Source: Tannerella sp. (GTDB taxonomy: Bacteria > Bacteroidota > Bacteroidia > Bacteroidales > Tannerellaceae). From it: a stretch of 53,095 bases of DNA. The notes under the pieces were generated by a model that was not told the DNA's origin, did no database searches, and saw only the letters and a program-made list of their open reading frames with translations. The translations under genes were made by a program, and so were the position numbers. Every line of letters starts with the position of its first letter. The stretch's first letter is position 1. Location: assembly GCA_031270465.1 (NCBI GenBank), contig JAISXP010000030.1, positions 1 to 53,095 on the forward strand, written 5' to 3'. Shown one piece after another: positions 45,056 to 53,095 of this stretch.

Positions 45056-46636
45056 TCATTTGTGCGATGTGTTTTGAGGTGGATAGTCGAGCGTGTAGTG
45101 CAGGCCGCGGCTTTCTTTCCGTTCGATGGCCTGCCGCATGATGAGGTATCCTGTGTTGATCATGTTGCGCAGTTCGCAGATGTCTTTCGAGGCAATGGAT
45201 CGTTTGAAGAGGCTTTCGGTTTCTTCGTAGAGGATGTCGAGACGCGTCCAGGCGCGTTTCAGGCGCAGGTTGGAACGGACTATGCCTACGTAGGTCGACA
45301 TGATTTGTCCGACTTCGCGGATGCTTTGCGTGATGAGCACCATTTCTTCGGGCGAGCGCATGCCTCTGTCGTCCCATGCGGGGATGTTTTCCTGGCATCC
45401 GTACCGGTGAATCGTGTCCAGACTGTGTCTTGCGGCGGCGTCGGCATATACGACGGCTTCGATAAGCGAGTTGGAAGCCAGGCGGTTTCCGCCGTGCAGT
45501 CCCGTGCAGGCACATTCGCCGACGGCATAGAGTCGGCGGATGGAACTTTGCCCGTCCAGGTCGACGAGGATGCCGCCGCAGAGGTAGTGGGCGGCGGGGG
45601 CGACGGGGATGAGGTCTTTCGTGATGTCGATGCCCAGCGCAAGGCATTTGCGGTAGATGTTGGGGAAATGCCGTTTTGTTTCTTCCGCATCCTTGTGCGT
45701 CACGTCGAGGCAGACGTGGTCTTCGCCGCGGTTTTTCATTTCGCTGTCGATAGCCCGCGCCACGATGTCGCGCGGCGCGAGCGAGAGGCGGCTGTCGTAG
45801 CGGTGCATAAATTCGCGTCCGTCGAGCGTTCGCAGCAGGCCGCCGTATCCGCGCAGGGCTTCGGTTATCAGGAACGAAGGGCGGTCGCCCGGATGGTAGA
45901 GCGCTGTGGGGTGGAACTGTATGAACTCCATGTCTTTCACCGTTCCCTTGGCTCGGTATACCATGGCGATGCCGTCGCCGGTAGCTACCAGCGGGTTGGT
46001 CGTCGTCTGGTATACCGCGCCCACTCCGCCGGTGGCCATCAGTGTGATTTTCGACAGGAAGGTGTCTATTTTGCCGGTGCGCAGGTTCATCACGTACGCG
46101 CCGAAGCATTGTATGTCTTTCGTCTGGCGCGTCACTTCCACACCCAGATGGTGCTGCGTCAGGATTTCGATGGCGAAGTGATGTTCGTGTACCGTAATGC
46201 CGGGATGGCGTTTGACGGCGCGCATGAGGCTGTCCTGTATTTCCGCGCCGGTACTGTCCTTGTGATGCAGGATGCGCGATGTGGAATGTCCGCCTTCGCG
46301 GTGGAGGTCGAAATTCCCGTCTTCGTCGCGGTCAAAATCCACGCCCCAGTTGATCAGTTCCCTGATTTGCCGCGGTGCGCTGTGGACGACTTTTTCGACG
46401 GCGGCGCGGTCGCTCAGGTAGTCGCCCGCTATCATCGTGTCTTCAACATGTTTCTCGAAATTGTCGGCAATCAGGTTGGTTACCGACGCCACGCCGCCCT
46501 GCGCAAAATACGTGTTGGCTTCTTCGAGTCCGGACTTGCAGATAAGCGCGACCGTACCCCGATCTGCTACCTTCAAGGCAAAACTCATACCGGCAATGCC
46601 GGCTCCAATCACCAAAAAATCATACTTCTGTGTCAT
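45056..46636 (-). CDS. nadB: L-aspartate oxidase
   Basis: FAD enzyme that oxidises L-aspartate to iminoaspartate, the first step of de novo NAD synthesis. The 526-residue protein starts with the dinucleotide-binding motif FLVIGAGIAGMSFALKVAD, then YFAQGGVASV, HREGGHSTSRILHHKDSTG, YLCGGILVDLDGQSSI and the FAD-site GECACTGLHGGNRLASNSLIEAV, and a C-terminal helical domain. Length is typical (E. coli NadB 540). No nadA or nadC lies beside it. It is immediately followed by the ECF sigma gene. Confidence 0.96.
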   Translation of the reverse strand: MTQKYDFLVIGAGIAGMSFALKVADRGTVALICKSGLEEANTYFAQGGVASVTNLIADNFEKHVEDTMIAGDYLSDRAAVEKVVHSAPRQIRELINWGVDFDRDEDGNFDLHREGGHSTSRILHHKDSTGAEIQDSLMRAVKRHPGITVHEHHFAIEILTQHHLGVEVTRQTKDIQCFGAYVMNLRTGKIDTFLSKITLMATGGVGAVYQTTTNPLVATGDGIAMVYRAKGTVKDMEFIQFHPTALYHPGDRPSFLITEALRGYGGLLRTLDGREFMHRYDSRLSLAPRDIVARAIDSEMKNRGEDHVCLDVTHKDAEETKRHFPNIYRKCLALGIDITKDLIPVAPAAHYLCGGILVDLDGQSSIRRLYAVGECACTGLHGGNRLASNSLIEAVVYADAAARHSLDTIHRYGCQENIPAWDDRGMRSPEEMVLITQSIREVGQIMSTYVGIVRSNLRLKRAWTRLDILYEETESLFKRSIASKDICELRNMINTGYLIMRQAIERKESRGLHYTLDYPPQNTSHK

Positions 46637-46987
46637 CTCCTGCCTGTTTATGAACGGTGGTTTCAGCCGTTCCGTTCCGTCTTCTTCTTCCCAAACGGAT
46701 TATCAAAGGTATGAATATAACAGAAATGCTGTGCATTCCGGCATGTTTTTTAAGCTATATTTAACATTCGGCAGATCTGTCATGTTCAGTGGCACGGACT
46801 TGCCCGGGATTTTTTTCATCACGGAGATTCGGAGAAGAAAACTCTCCGTGCTTTCCGTGTCTCTGTGTTTAAATCGAAAAACATCTCCCGTATTGACAGG
46901 CAATGCCTCCGTTATTTTGTCCTCTTTCCGGATCGAGTTCGGAGGCTTGACGACACGTGTCGGAGGTTTGGCGATGTGTGTGGAAGT
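46637..46987 (-). other. Intergenic region before nadB
   Basis: About 350 bp with no gene. It has a -7 element TACCTTTG (46704-46711, minus), 68 bp before the nadB start, without a good -33 TTG, and a small ACGGAG-type repeat (46819-46872). A Thr/Arg-rich open frame near 46865-47377 on the plus strand is opposite miaA and not supported. Confidence 0.5.
46819..46872. repeat. Dispersed ACGGAG-type repeat, copy 1
   Basis: A 54-bp sequence with CACGGAG at one end and TCTCCGTG, TTTCCGTG and TCTCTGTG in series at the other, so it can fold. The right end, read on the minus strand as TTAAACACAGAGACACGGA, resembles that of the longer element at 52794-52937. Both copies lie after the 3' end of a minus-strand gene and before the next minus-strand gene. 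Confidence 0.65.
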
Positions 46988-47899
46988 TCAGCGGCGCGTG
47001 TCGGCGAGATGCCGGTCGATGCGGCCGATGATTGCCGCTTCGTCGTCGGGGTGGAACCATTCGATGTCGCTGTCGCGTCTGAACCATGTCATCTGTTTGC
47101 GGGCGTAGACGCGGGTGTTGCGTCTGATTTTTTCGACGGCCTGCGCCAGTGTCCATTCGCCGTCGATATGGCGAAAGAGTTCTTTGTATCCGAGGGTATT
47201 GAGTGCGTTGAGATGACGGTATCGGGAGACACGGCGCGCTTCGTCGAGCAGTCCGGCGGCCATCATCGCGTCGACGCGCCGGTCGATGCGGGCGCAGAGT
47301 TCTTCGCGCGGGCGCGTCAGTCCGGTCTTGAGGATGTGGAAGGGCCGTGTTCTGGCGCGGTGCGTGCGGAACGATGAGTAGGGGCGTGCGGCCGTGCGGC
47401 ATATTTCGACGGCGTGGATGACGCGCCGGTAGTTGCGGCGGTCTACTTCGAGCCAGTATGCGGGGTCGGCCTGCCGGAGTTCGTCCAGCAGCGGCGTCAG
47501 TCCTTCGCGTTCGTAGAGGAGGCTGACGGCTTCGCGGACGTCGGGTGCGACGGACGGCATATCGTCGATTCCGCGGCATACGGCGTCGATATACATCATC
47601 GATCCGCCTGCGAGTATAACGGCGTGATGGCGTTCGAACAGTTCGCCCAGCAGCGCCATAACGTCGGCTTCGAAGCGGCTGGCGCTGTAACTTTCGGTCA
47701 GTTCGAGCGTGCCGACCATGTAGTGCCGCGCCTGTGCGAGCTGTTCGGGCGTGGGTGCGGCAGTGCCGATGGCAAGTTCCCTGTACAACTGGCGCGAATC
47801 GGCGGAGATGATCGGCGCGCCGTACTTTTTAGCGAGACGCAGGCTCAGGGCTGTCTTGCCTGCGCAGGTCGGCCCGGGCAGTACAAGCAGCGTGTTCAT
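46988..47899 (-). CDS. miaA: tRNA dimethylallyltransferase
   Basis: Transfers a dimethylallyl group to A37 of tRNAs that read codons starting with U. The 303-residue protein has the P-loop LPGPTCAGKTAL (9-16), IISADSRQLYRELAIGTAAPT, HYMVGTLELTESYSASRFE, ILAGGSMMYIDAVCRG, and the C-terminal KIRRNTRVYARKQMTWFRRD. The usual GPTAVGKT has TCA here and IGTAKP has an Ala, both conservative deviations. It begins 1 bp after the pRiA4b ORF-3-like gene, so the two are probably translated together. Confidence 0.95.
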   Translation of the reverse strand: MNTLLVLPGPTCAGKTALSLRLAKKYGAPIISADSRQLYRELAIGTAAPTPEQLAQARHYMVGTLELTESYSASRFEADVMALLGELFERHHAVILAGGSMMYIDAVCRGIDDMPSVAPDVREAVSLLYEREGLTPLLDELRQADPAYWLEVDRRNYRRVIHAVEICRTAARPYSSFRTHRARTRPFHILKTGLTRPREELCARIDRRVDAMMAAGLLDEARRVSRYRHLNALNTLGYKELFRHIDGEWTLAQAVEKIRRNTRVYARKQMTWFRRDSDIEWFHPDDEAAIIGRIDRHLADTRR

Positions 47900-47900
47900 T

Positions 47901-48449
47901 TCAGTAGCGATCGTCTTCGTAGTAGCTTTCGATCGCGTCGTCGTAGCCCAGTTCGCCCAGTTCTTCCGGGTCGTATTCCGAGTCGCCGTAGAAATCTTCG
48001 TCGAGGTCGATCGGGTCCATGCGCTTTTCCATTTCCTCCATCGTATAGGTCTGCACGGGGGGTAGTCCGGCGGATACGGTGCATATTGCCCGGTCGAGAT
48101 GCTGTCCGGTGATGATTTCGCTCAGTTCCATGAAGAATACGCGCTCCATCATGTAGTCGAAGACGTAGAGCATTTTCTGGCGTTCGTCTTCCAGCAGTTC
48201 GTCGAGCGGCGTGCCGTCCATCACGTACGTGTCGACTTCGGACGGGGCGCCCATGTCGATCAGCGTGATTTCGGTTTTTTTGTGCCAGTCGTCGTCGCAA
48301 AGGAAGAACGAACACATTTGGCCTTCCTCGAATCCGGTAGCGTCCAGGATGGCTCTGTGCAGGTCAAGAAAAGTGGCGTCGGATCTGATCTGTATCTCGC
48401 GCTTGAAGTCGTCCACTTCGTCTGAAAGAATAAGAAATCGGTATATCAT
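47901..48449 (-). CDS. pRiA4b ORF-3-like protein
   Basis: A 182-residue acidic cytoplasmic protein. MIYRFLILSDEVDDFKREIQI, ATFLDLHRAILDATGFEEGQMCSFFLCDDDW and YVFDYMMERVFFMEL are the usual signature of the plasmid pRiA4b ORF-3 domain, whose biochemical role is not established. The C-terminus is very acidic (DPIDLDEDFYGDSEYDPEEL). Its gene directly precedes miaA in what looks like a two-gene unit. Known members of the family occur both in mobile elements and as chromosomal housekeeping genes of Bacteroidetes; nothing here indicates a mobile element. Confidence 0.75.
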   Translation of the reverse strand: MIYRFLILSDEVDDFKREIQIRSDATFLDLHRAILDATGFEEGQMCSFFLCDDDWHKKTEITLIDMGAPSEVDTYVMDGTPLDELLEDERQKMLYVFDYMMERVFFMELSEIITGQHLDRAICTVSAGLPPVQTYTMEEMEKRMDPIDLDEDFYGDSEYDPEELGELGYDDAIESYYEDDRY

Positions 48450-48472
48450 AATTGTCTGTTTGTTTACGGCGT

Positions 48473-48480
48473 CAAAAGTA
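48473..48480 (-). promoter_or_regulatory. Possible -7 element before the ORF-3-like/miaA pair
   Basis: TACTTTTG on the minus strand, 24 bp before the start codon. The nearest TTTG (48505-48508) is 24 bp away, longer than the usual 19-21, so only partly convincing. Confidence 0.4.
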
Positions 48481-48536
48481 TGAAATAATATAATTGTGAC
48501 GTTTCAAAATCGAGTTTTTTTTCGGTTGCAGTTTTG

Positions 48537-49319
48537 CTATTCGTCGATGGAGCCTCTGACGATGCCCCGGTTCGACGATTTGATGAAGTTCAGTATCAGG
48601 TCGCGTTCCTCGCTCGGTTCGTACTCCGTTTCGATACACTTGATGGCGTCTGTGTTGTTCAGCCCGCGCGTGTAGAGCGTGCGGTAGATGTCCTGAATGA
48701 GGTAGACCTGTCCGTTGGTAAATCCGCGTCTCCTCAGCCCGACGATGTTGATGCCGCAGTAGACGATGGGGTCTCGCCCGATGAGCGTATAGGGCGGGAT
48801 GTCTTTGCCGACGCGCGAGCCGCCCTGTATCATCACGTGTTTGGAGATGCGGGTGAACTGGTGCACCAGCGAGCCGCCGCTGATGATGGCGAAGTCGTCG
48901 ATGTCGACCTCGCCCGCTATCTGCGAGGCGTTGCTGATGATGACGTGGTCTTTCACCATGCAGTCGTGGGCGATGTGCGAGTAGGCCATGATGAGGCAGT
49001 GACTGCCGATGACGGTACGCCCCTTCGAGGCCGTTCCGCGGTTGATGGTTACGCACTCGCGAATCGTTGTGTCTTCGCCGATTTCGGCCGTGGTCGTTTC
49101 GCCGTTGAACTTCAGGTCCTGCGGGATTCCTGCTATCACCGCTCCCGGAAAGATCCGGCAGCGTTTGCCGATACGCGCTCCGTTGAGGATCACGGCGTGG
49201 GGGAAAATATGTGTGCCGTCGGCAATGACGACGTCTTTTTCGATGACGACAAACGGGGCGATGACGACGTCGTCGCCGATTTTTGCTTCGGGATGAATTA
49301 CTGCCAGAGGGGAATGCAT
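48537..49319 (-). CDS. lpxA: UDP-N-acetylglucosamine O-acyltransferase
   Basis: First enzyme of lipid A synthesis; transfers a hydroxyacyl chain from ACP to UDP-GlcNAc. The 260-residue protein is built of left-handed beta-helix hexapeptides (IGDDVVIAPFVVIEKDVVIADG) and has the catalytic His in MAYSHIAHDCMV (H118), followed by the helical C-terminal domain GLRRRGFTNGQVYLIQDIYR. Length is typical (E. coli 262). Third gene of lpxD-lpxC/fabZ-lpxA, separated from lpxC/fabZ by 18 bp. Confidence 0.96.
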   Translation of the reverse strand: MHSPLAVIHPEAKIGDDVVIAPFVVIEKDVVIADGTHIFPHAVILNGARIGKRCRIFPGAVIAGIPQDLKFNGETTTAEIGEDTTIRECVTINRGTASKGRTVIGSHCLIMAYSHIAHDCMVKDHVIISNASQIAGEVDIDDFAIISGGSLVHQFTRISKHVMIQGGSRVGKDIPPYTLIGRDPIVYCGINIVGLRRRGFTNGQVYLIQDIYRTLYTRGLNNTDAIKCIETEYEPSEERDLILNFIKSSNRGIVRGSIDE

Positions 49320-49337
49320 GATGTGTACTTGCTGTAT

Positions 49338-50723
49338 TTATTTGTTTTTGATAATTTGTGCCATAAATTCGGCTTCGCAGACAATCTTTTCGCCGATGAA
49401 GACGTATCCCTTCATCGTGGAAATGCTTCTGCGGATGGGCGCCAGCATTTCGAGGCGGAAGATCAGCGTGTCGCCCGGAATCACTTTCTGGCGGAACTTC
49501 ACGCCATCTATTTTCATGAAATAGGTCGAATAGCGCTCCGGCTCGTCTACCGAGTTGAGCACCAGCAGTCCTCCGGTCTGCGCCATCGCCTCAACGAGCA
49601 GCACGCCCGGCATGACGGGTTCCTGCGGGAAATGTCCCTGGAAAAACGGTTCGTTGACCGTCACGTTCTTTATGCCGACAATATGATTGCCCCCAATCTC
49701 GATAATCCGGTCGACGAGCAGGAAGGGATAGCGGTGCGGCAGCAGTTCCCTGATGCGGTTGATGTCCATGACGGGCGGATCTTCGGAGCGGAAGATGGGC
49801 GCCTGAATCTCGTTCATCTTGATGTCCCGGCGAATCAGGCGTGCCAGTTGGTTGTTGATCTTGTGTCCCGGGCGGGTAGCGATGATATGCCCCTTGACGG
49901 GTTTACCTATCAGGGCGATGTCGCCGATGACGTCTATCAGTTTGTGGCGTGCCGGCTCGTTGTCGCAGACCAGCGGCTTGTCGTTGACGTAGCCAAGCTT
50001 GTTGCAGTCGTAGTGCGGCAGTCCGAACTCGTCGGTCAGGCGGTCCAGTTCTTCCTGCGGCATCTTCCGGTCGTAGATGACGATGGCGTTGTCGAGGTCT
50101 CCGCCCTTGATGAGATTGTTTTTGCGAAGCATTTCGATTTCGTGCACAAAGACAAATGTGCGCGAGGCCGCCATTTCGTCGGTAAAACGGCTGATGTCCG
50201 TCAGCGAGGCGTACTGGTTGGAGAGCACGGGCGAGTTGAACGAAATGAGCACGTTCATGCTGAACTTGTCGTCGGGGAGAATCACGAGCGACGAGCCGCT
50301 TTTTTCGTCCGTCACTTCGATTTTGTGCCGGACGACGTAGTAGTCCCGCGGGGCGTTCTGTTCCTCGCTTCCCGCCCGTTCGATTGCCTCGGAGAAGAAG
50401 CGTGCACTGCCGTCGAGTATCGGAAATTCGGGTGCGTCTACTTCTATCAGGCAATTGTCGATTTCTGCGGCGTACAGCGCGGCAATGGCATGTTCGATTG
50501 TCCCGACCTGTACGTCATCTTTGCCTGCCACCGTCCCTCGCTGCGTGTAGATGACATTCTCGGCAAGGGCGTCAATAACCGGTTCGCCCTCGATGTCGAT
50601 GCGTTTGATTTTGTAGCCGTAATTTTCGGGGGCAGGGAGAAAGCGCATGTGAATATTCAATCCCGTGTGCAATCCTTTTCCGTGTAACGAAAATTCGGTT
50701 GATATCGTTTTCTGTTTGTGCAT
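49338..50723 (-). CDS. lpxC/fabZ: Fused UDP-3-O-acyl-GlcNAc deacetylase / 3-hydroxyacyl-ACP dehydratase (LpxC-FabZ)
   Basis: Residues 1-about 300 are LpxC, the zinc deacetylase that commits UDP-acyl-GlcNAc to lipid [13 protein letters not shown], zinc ligands H78 ([10 protein letters not shown]), H260 and D264 ([10 protein letters not shown]) and catalytic H287 (PGHKINNQL). Residues about 318-461 are FabZ, which dehydrates 3-hydroxyacyl-ACP: [13 protein letters not shown], then catalytic H364 and E378 in [21 protein letters not shown]. The fusion is the standard form in Bacteroidetes and joins control of lipid A and fatty acid synthesis. It is 12 bp after lpxD. Confidence 0.96.
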   Translation of the reverse strand: MHKQKTISTEFSLHGKGLHTGLNIHMRFLPAPENYGYKIKRIDIEGEPVIDALAENVIYTQRGTVAGKDDVQVGTIEHAIAALYAAEIDNCLIEVDAPEFPILDGSARFFSEAIERAGSEEQNAPRDYYVVRHKIEVTDEKSGSSLVILPDDKFSMNVLISFNSPVLSNQYASLTDISRFTDEMAASRTFVFVHEIEMLRKNNLIKGGDLDNAIVIYDRKMPQEELDRLTDEFGLPHYDCNKLGYVNDKPLVCDNEPARHKLIDVIGDIALIGKPVKGHIIATRPGHKINNQLARLIRRDIKMNEIQAPIFRSEDPPVMDINRIRELLPHRYPFLLVDRIIEIGGNHIVGIKNVTVNEPFFQGHFPQEPVMPGVLLVEAMAQTGGLLVLNSVDEPERYSTYFMKIDGVKFRQKVIPGDTLIFRLEMLAPIRRSISTMKGYVFIGEKIVCEAEFMAQIIKNK

Positions 50724-50735
50724 GTTTTGGAATTA

Positions 50736-51779
50736 TTATGTATTTGTTTTCTTTTTCAGTTCTTCCACTTCCTGCTGCAGGCGGTTCAGTGTCCTGTATA
50801 CTTCGGGCAGTCGGTTGAATATGGCCGTCGAACGGAAAAAGTCTCTGGAACGCATCGAGGGTGTTCCCATCACGGTTTCGTCCGGCGGCAGGTTGCGCAT
50901 GACGCCCGACTGGGCTCCGATGGCGGTGCCGTCGCCGATATGCAGGTGTCCGGCGATGCCGACCTGTCCGGCGAACATGCAGTGCCGGCCGACTTTTACG
51001 GAGCCGGCGATGCCGGACTGCGCCGCCATTACGGTATCTTCGCCGATTTCCACGTTATGAGCTATTTGCACCAGGTTGTCCAGTTTCACGCCGCGCCGGA
51101 TGACGGTCGCGCCCATGACGGCGCGGTCAATGGTCGTGTTTGCGCCGATTTCCACGTCGTCTTCCAGCACTACGTTGCCTGTCTGGGGAATTTTTTTGTA
51201 CGTCTGTCCTTCGGGGGCGAATCCGAATCCGTCCGCGCCGACGACTGCCCCCGCATGGATGATGCACCGCCGCCCGATTACGCCTCGGTCGTAGACGGTC
51301 GCATGCGGATAAAGGATCGTGCCGTCGCCGACGGTCACATGGTTGCCTATGCAGACAAAGGGATGAATGACGCAGTGTTCGCCGATGACGGAATGTTCGC
51401 CGACAACGGCCATGGGGCCGACGAAACTGCTTGCGTCCACCCGCGCCGACGCGGCAATACATGCCGACGGATGGATGCCCGTCCTGTGTTCCTGATGCGT
51501 CTGTTCGACCATGCTCATCAGCGTGGCCAGCGCGGCGTAGGCGTTGGGCACGCGGATGAGCGTCGCCCGAACAGCGGCGGAGGGTGTAAAGTCTTCGTTT
51601 ACGAGTACAATACTTGCGTCGCTCCGATAGAGATAGTGCTCATATTTGGGATTTGCCAGAAAGGTAAGCGAACCTTTTTTGCTTTCTTCGATTTTCGAGA
51701 AGCAGTTCACTTTTTCTTTCGGATCGCCTTCTATCTTTCCATTAAGAACGGTTGCTAATTCTTCAGCAGAAAATTCCAT
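50736..51779 (-). CDS. lpxD: UDP-3-O-acylglucosamine N-acyltransferase
   Basis: Adds the second hydroxyacyl chain in lipid A synthesis. The 347-residue protein has the N-terminal uridine-binding domain ([27 protein letters not shown]), then hexapeptide beta-helix repeats ([21 protein letters not shown]) and the catalytic His in [13 protein letters not shown] (H241), and a coiled C-terminal tail ([14 protein letters not shown]). Length is typical (E. coli 341). First gene of the lpxD-lpxC/fabZ-lpxA operon. Confidence 0.96.
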   Translation of the reverse strand: MEFSAEELATVLNGKIEGDPKEKVNCFSKIEESKKGSLTFLANPKYEHYLYRSDASIVLVNEDFTPSAAVRATLIRVPNAYAALATLMSMVEQTHQEHRTGIHPSACIAASARVDASSFVGPMAVVGEHSVIGEHCVIHPFVCIGNHVTVGDGTILYPHATVYDRGVIGRRCIIHAGAVVGADGFGFAPEGQTYKKIPQTGNVVLEDDVEIGANTTIDRAVMGATVIRRGVKLDNLVQIAHNVEIGEDTVMAAQSGIAGSVKVGRHCMFAGQVGIAGHLHIGDGTAIGAQSGVMRNLPPDETVMGTPSMRSRDFFRSTAIFNRLPEVYRTLNRLQQEVEELKKKTNT

Positions 51780-51814
51780 TTTTATTTGTTATTATCTTCC
51801 CGTTGTCTTAAGAA

Positions 51815-51848
51815 AACGGCAGGAGAAAAAATATTTGCAACTGCCGTT
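51815..51848 (-). terminator. Terminator between pyrF and lpxD
   Basis: Minus-strand AACGGCAG, 18-nt AT-rich loop, CTGCCGTT, then TTCTT. It lies 72 bp after the pyrF stop and 35 bp before the lpxD start. The stem is good but the T-run is short. The rest of the 141-bp gap shows no clear promoter for lpxD. Confidence 0.55.
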
Positions 51849-51920
51849 CCTTTAACGGAAACCGGACAAAGTTGAGAATAATTTTTCGCATACGCATACT
51901 TTTTAGTATTATTTTAGTTA

Positions 51921-52736
51921 TTACACGTTCAGGTATCTCTCCATTTCCGTTTGAATTTTCTTTGCTTCGCGACGGGCGGCGTGGGCAAAACCTTCCGTCC
52001 TGTCCGAATAGATTATTGCTCGAGAGGAATTTACTATCAGTCCGCATTGCTCGTTCATTCCGTATCGGCATACTTCTTCGAGTGATCCGCCCTGTGCCCC
52101 GACACCGGGAACAAGCAGGAAGTGACGGGGTGCGTGGCGGCGGATTTCGAGAAACATTTCCCCCTGCGTGGCGCCGACCACGAACATCATCTGTTCGTCC
52201 GTTGCCCATTCCTGCGATTTTTTCAGGACTTTCTCGAACAAGCGTTCGCCCTGCGCGTCTTCGGTCAGCTGGAAATCCTGCGCTCCCCTGTTGGATGTGA
52301 GAGCCAGCAGAATGACCCACCGTCCTTCGACGAGGAAAGGCCTGACACTGTCTTCTCCCATATAGGGGGCTACCGTCACGGCGTCGACGCCGGTGCGTTC
52401 GAAAAACGTGCGTGCGTAAAGCTTGGCCGTATTGCCGATGTCTCCGCGTTTGGCGTCGGCAATAATGAACTGGTCGGGATAATGCGTCCTGATGTAGGCG
52501 ACTGTTTTCTCGAAAGCTTCGATGCCTTTGGCGCCGAGACTCTCGTAAAAAGCAAGATTGGGCTTGTAGGCCACGCAATATTCGGCCGTGGCGTCGATAA
52601 TAGCCCTGTTGAACGCAAAAACGGGATCCGCCTCGTCCAGCAGATGTGGCGGAATGAGACGGATATCCGTGTCCAGTCCTACGCAGAGAAAGGATCGCTT
52701 TTGCGTAATGCGGTTGAAAAGTTCCTGTCGAGTCAT
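51921..52736 (-). CDS. pyrF: Orotidine 5'-phosphate decarboxylase
   Basis: Last step of UMP synthesis. The 271-residue protein matches the longer (type 2) family: [31 protein letters not shown], the catalytic D-x-K-x-x-D in [13 protein letters not shown] (D94, K96, D99), MGEDSVRPF and [12 protein letters not shown]. The open frame continues upstream to 52889 but that part reads through the ACGGAG repeats; the ATG at 52736 fits the family start and lies just after the -7 element at 52764. Confidence 0.96.
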   Translation of the reverse strand: MTRQELFNRITQKRSFLCVGLDTDIRLIPPHLLDEADPVFAFNRAIIDATAEYCVAYKPNLAFYESLGAKGIEAFEKTVAYIRTHYPDQFIIADAKRGDIGNTAKLYARTFFERTGVDAVTVAPYMGEDSVRPFLVEGRWVILLALTSNRGAQDFQLTEDAQGERLFEKVLKKSQEWATDEQMMFVVGATQGEMFLEIRRHAPRHFLLVPGVGAQGGSLEEVCRYGMNEQCGLIVNSSRAIIYSDRTEGFAHAARREAKKIQTEMERYLNV

Positions 52737-52763
52737 TTCATGATTATTATTTGTTTTTTGCCG

Positions 52764-52771
52764 CAAAGATA
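52764..52771 (-). promoter_or_regulatory. Possible -7 element before pyrF
   Basis: TATCTTTG on the minus strand, 27 bp upstream of the pyrF ATG. No clear TTG lies 19-21 bp upstream, where the sequence enters the repeat element. Confidence 0.45.
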
Positions 52772-52793
52772 CGGGTTTTTCATATAATAATAT

Positions 52794-52937
52794 TGAAACA
52801 CGGAGCACACGGAGATGTTTTTCTCTGAGTCTCTCCGTGTCTTCTCTGGTTTCTCCGTGTAAGAAAAAACAGTTACACAGAGGAGGCACAGAGTTCCACA
52901 GAGCGAATCTCCGTGTTCTCCGTGCCTCCGTGTTTAT
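52794..52937. repeat. Dispersed ACGGAG-type inverted repeat, copy 2
   Basis: A 144-bp element whose ends mirror each other: AAACACGGAGCACACGGAGAT on the left (given here as two parts, AAACACGGAG and CACACGGAGAT) and ATCTCCGTG, TTCTCCGTG, CCTCCGTGTTTA on the right, with more of the same 9-10-bp words inside. It lies between the end of mutB and pyrF. Related to 46819-46872. It may fold into a long hairpin and stop the mutB transcript. Confidence 0.7.
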
Positions 52938-52945
52938 ATTGGAGG

Positions 52946-53095
52946 TCAGCCCAGCAGGATTTGGAGTATCTGCACGGCGGCCTTGGCGACAGACGTCCCC
53001 GGTCCGAAGATGGCGGCCACGCCGGCACGGTAGAGGAAATCGTAGTCCTGCGCGGGGATGACGCCGCCGGCTATCACGAGGATGTCCGGGCGTCC
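52946..53095 (-). CDS. mutB: Methylmalonyl-CoA mutase large subunit, C-terminal end (cut by window end)
   Basis: The last 49 codons read [20 protein letters not shown], then [14 protein letters not shown] and [14 protein letters not shown], and stop at 52946-52948. This is the end of the cobalamin-binding domain of the large methylmalonyl-CoA mutase subunit ([11 protein letters not shown] and IFGPGT are the conserved pieces). The enzyme interconverts succinyl-CoA and methylmalonyl-CoA, a step in propionate formation by Bacteroidales. The rest of the gene lies beyond the window. Confidence 0.9.
   Translation of the reverse strand, partial: GRPDILVIAGGVIPAQDYDFLYRAGVAAIFGPGTSVAKAAVQILQILLG

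Noticed and set aside
47901-48449. Mobile-element gene (pRiA4b ORF-3/TnpR-like name)
   Set aside because: The family name comes from a plasmid, but here the gene is tightly paired with miaA and there are no terminal repeats or transposase.

Overview
The window looks like a chromosomal segment of a Bacteroidales bacterium (Bacteroidetes). Evidence: a complete type IX secretion core operon (porP-porK-porL-porM-porN), a SusC/SusD polysaccharide utilization locus with an ECF sigma/FecR anti-sigma pair, a fused LpxC-FabZ, an acyl-ACP thioesterase inside the ilv cluster, a methylmalonyl-CoA mutase end, and promoters of the Bacteroidetes type (TTG, about 20 bp, TAnnTTTG). A Tannerella/Parabacteroides/Porphyromonas-like relative is plausible; the genus cannot be fixed from this sequence. 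I see no rRNA, tRNA, CRISPR array or intact insertion sequence.

Layout. 1-1.2 kb: end of a LytTR response regulator and a decayed DNA methylase. 1.4-7.7 kb (minus): ilvD-ilvB-ilvN-thioesterase-ilvC, branched-chain amino acid synthesis, with its own promoter at 7.7 kb and a second one before the thioesterase. 7.8-16.3 kb (minus): porPKLMN, then ribF and a polysaccharide flippase, closely packed. 16.4-19.6 kb (minus): a small exported protein, a beta-propeller di-heme cytochrome c and a cupin lipoprotein that resembles sugar isomerases. 19.7-26 kb (minus): GH38 mannosidase, membrane acyltransferase and GH95-like lipoprotein; a 40-bp relic of the GH95-like gene lies downstream of the GH38 gene. 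26.2-30.5 kb (minus): a glycosyltransferase fused to a WaaP-like kinase, a second glycosyltransferase, and recG. 31-36.4 kb (plus): aconitase, isocitrate dehydrogenase and citrate synthase, the oxidative branch to 2-oxoglutarate, preceded by a possible small RNA and two promoters. 36.5-36.9 kb: an array of eight 41-42-bp repeats built of alternating dyads, ending at a strong terminator. 37-45 kb (minus): ECF sigma, FecR, SusC, SusD and a GH29 fucosidase, a five-gene glycan-capture locus that starts 4 bp after nadB. 45-53 kb (minus): nadB, miaA with a pRiA4b ORF-3-like gene, lpxD-lpxC/fabZ-lpxA for lipid A, pyrF, and the 3' end of mutB.

Together the genes describe a cell that makes branched-chain amino acids and glutamate precursors, builds lipid A and surface polysaccharide, exports proteins by type IX secretion, and captures and trims fucosylated or mannosylated glycans. 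The most noteworthy items are the 41-42-bp dyad array in the probable 3' UTR of gltA, the promoter/terminator unit upstream of aconitase, the GT2-kinase fusion, the NAD-type coenzyme signature in the isocitrate dehydrogenase, the 40-bp direct repeat bracketing the GH38-acyltransferase pair, and an apparently exported member of a sugar-isomerase-like cupin family paired with a cytochrome.
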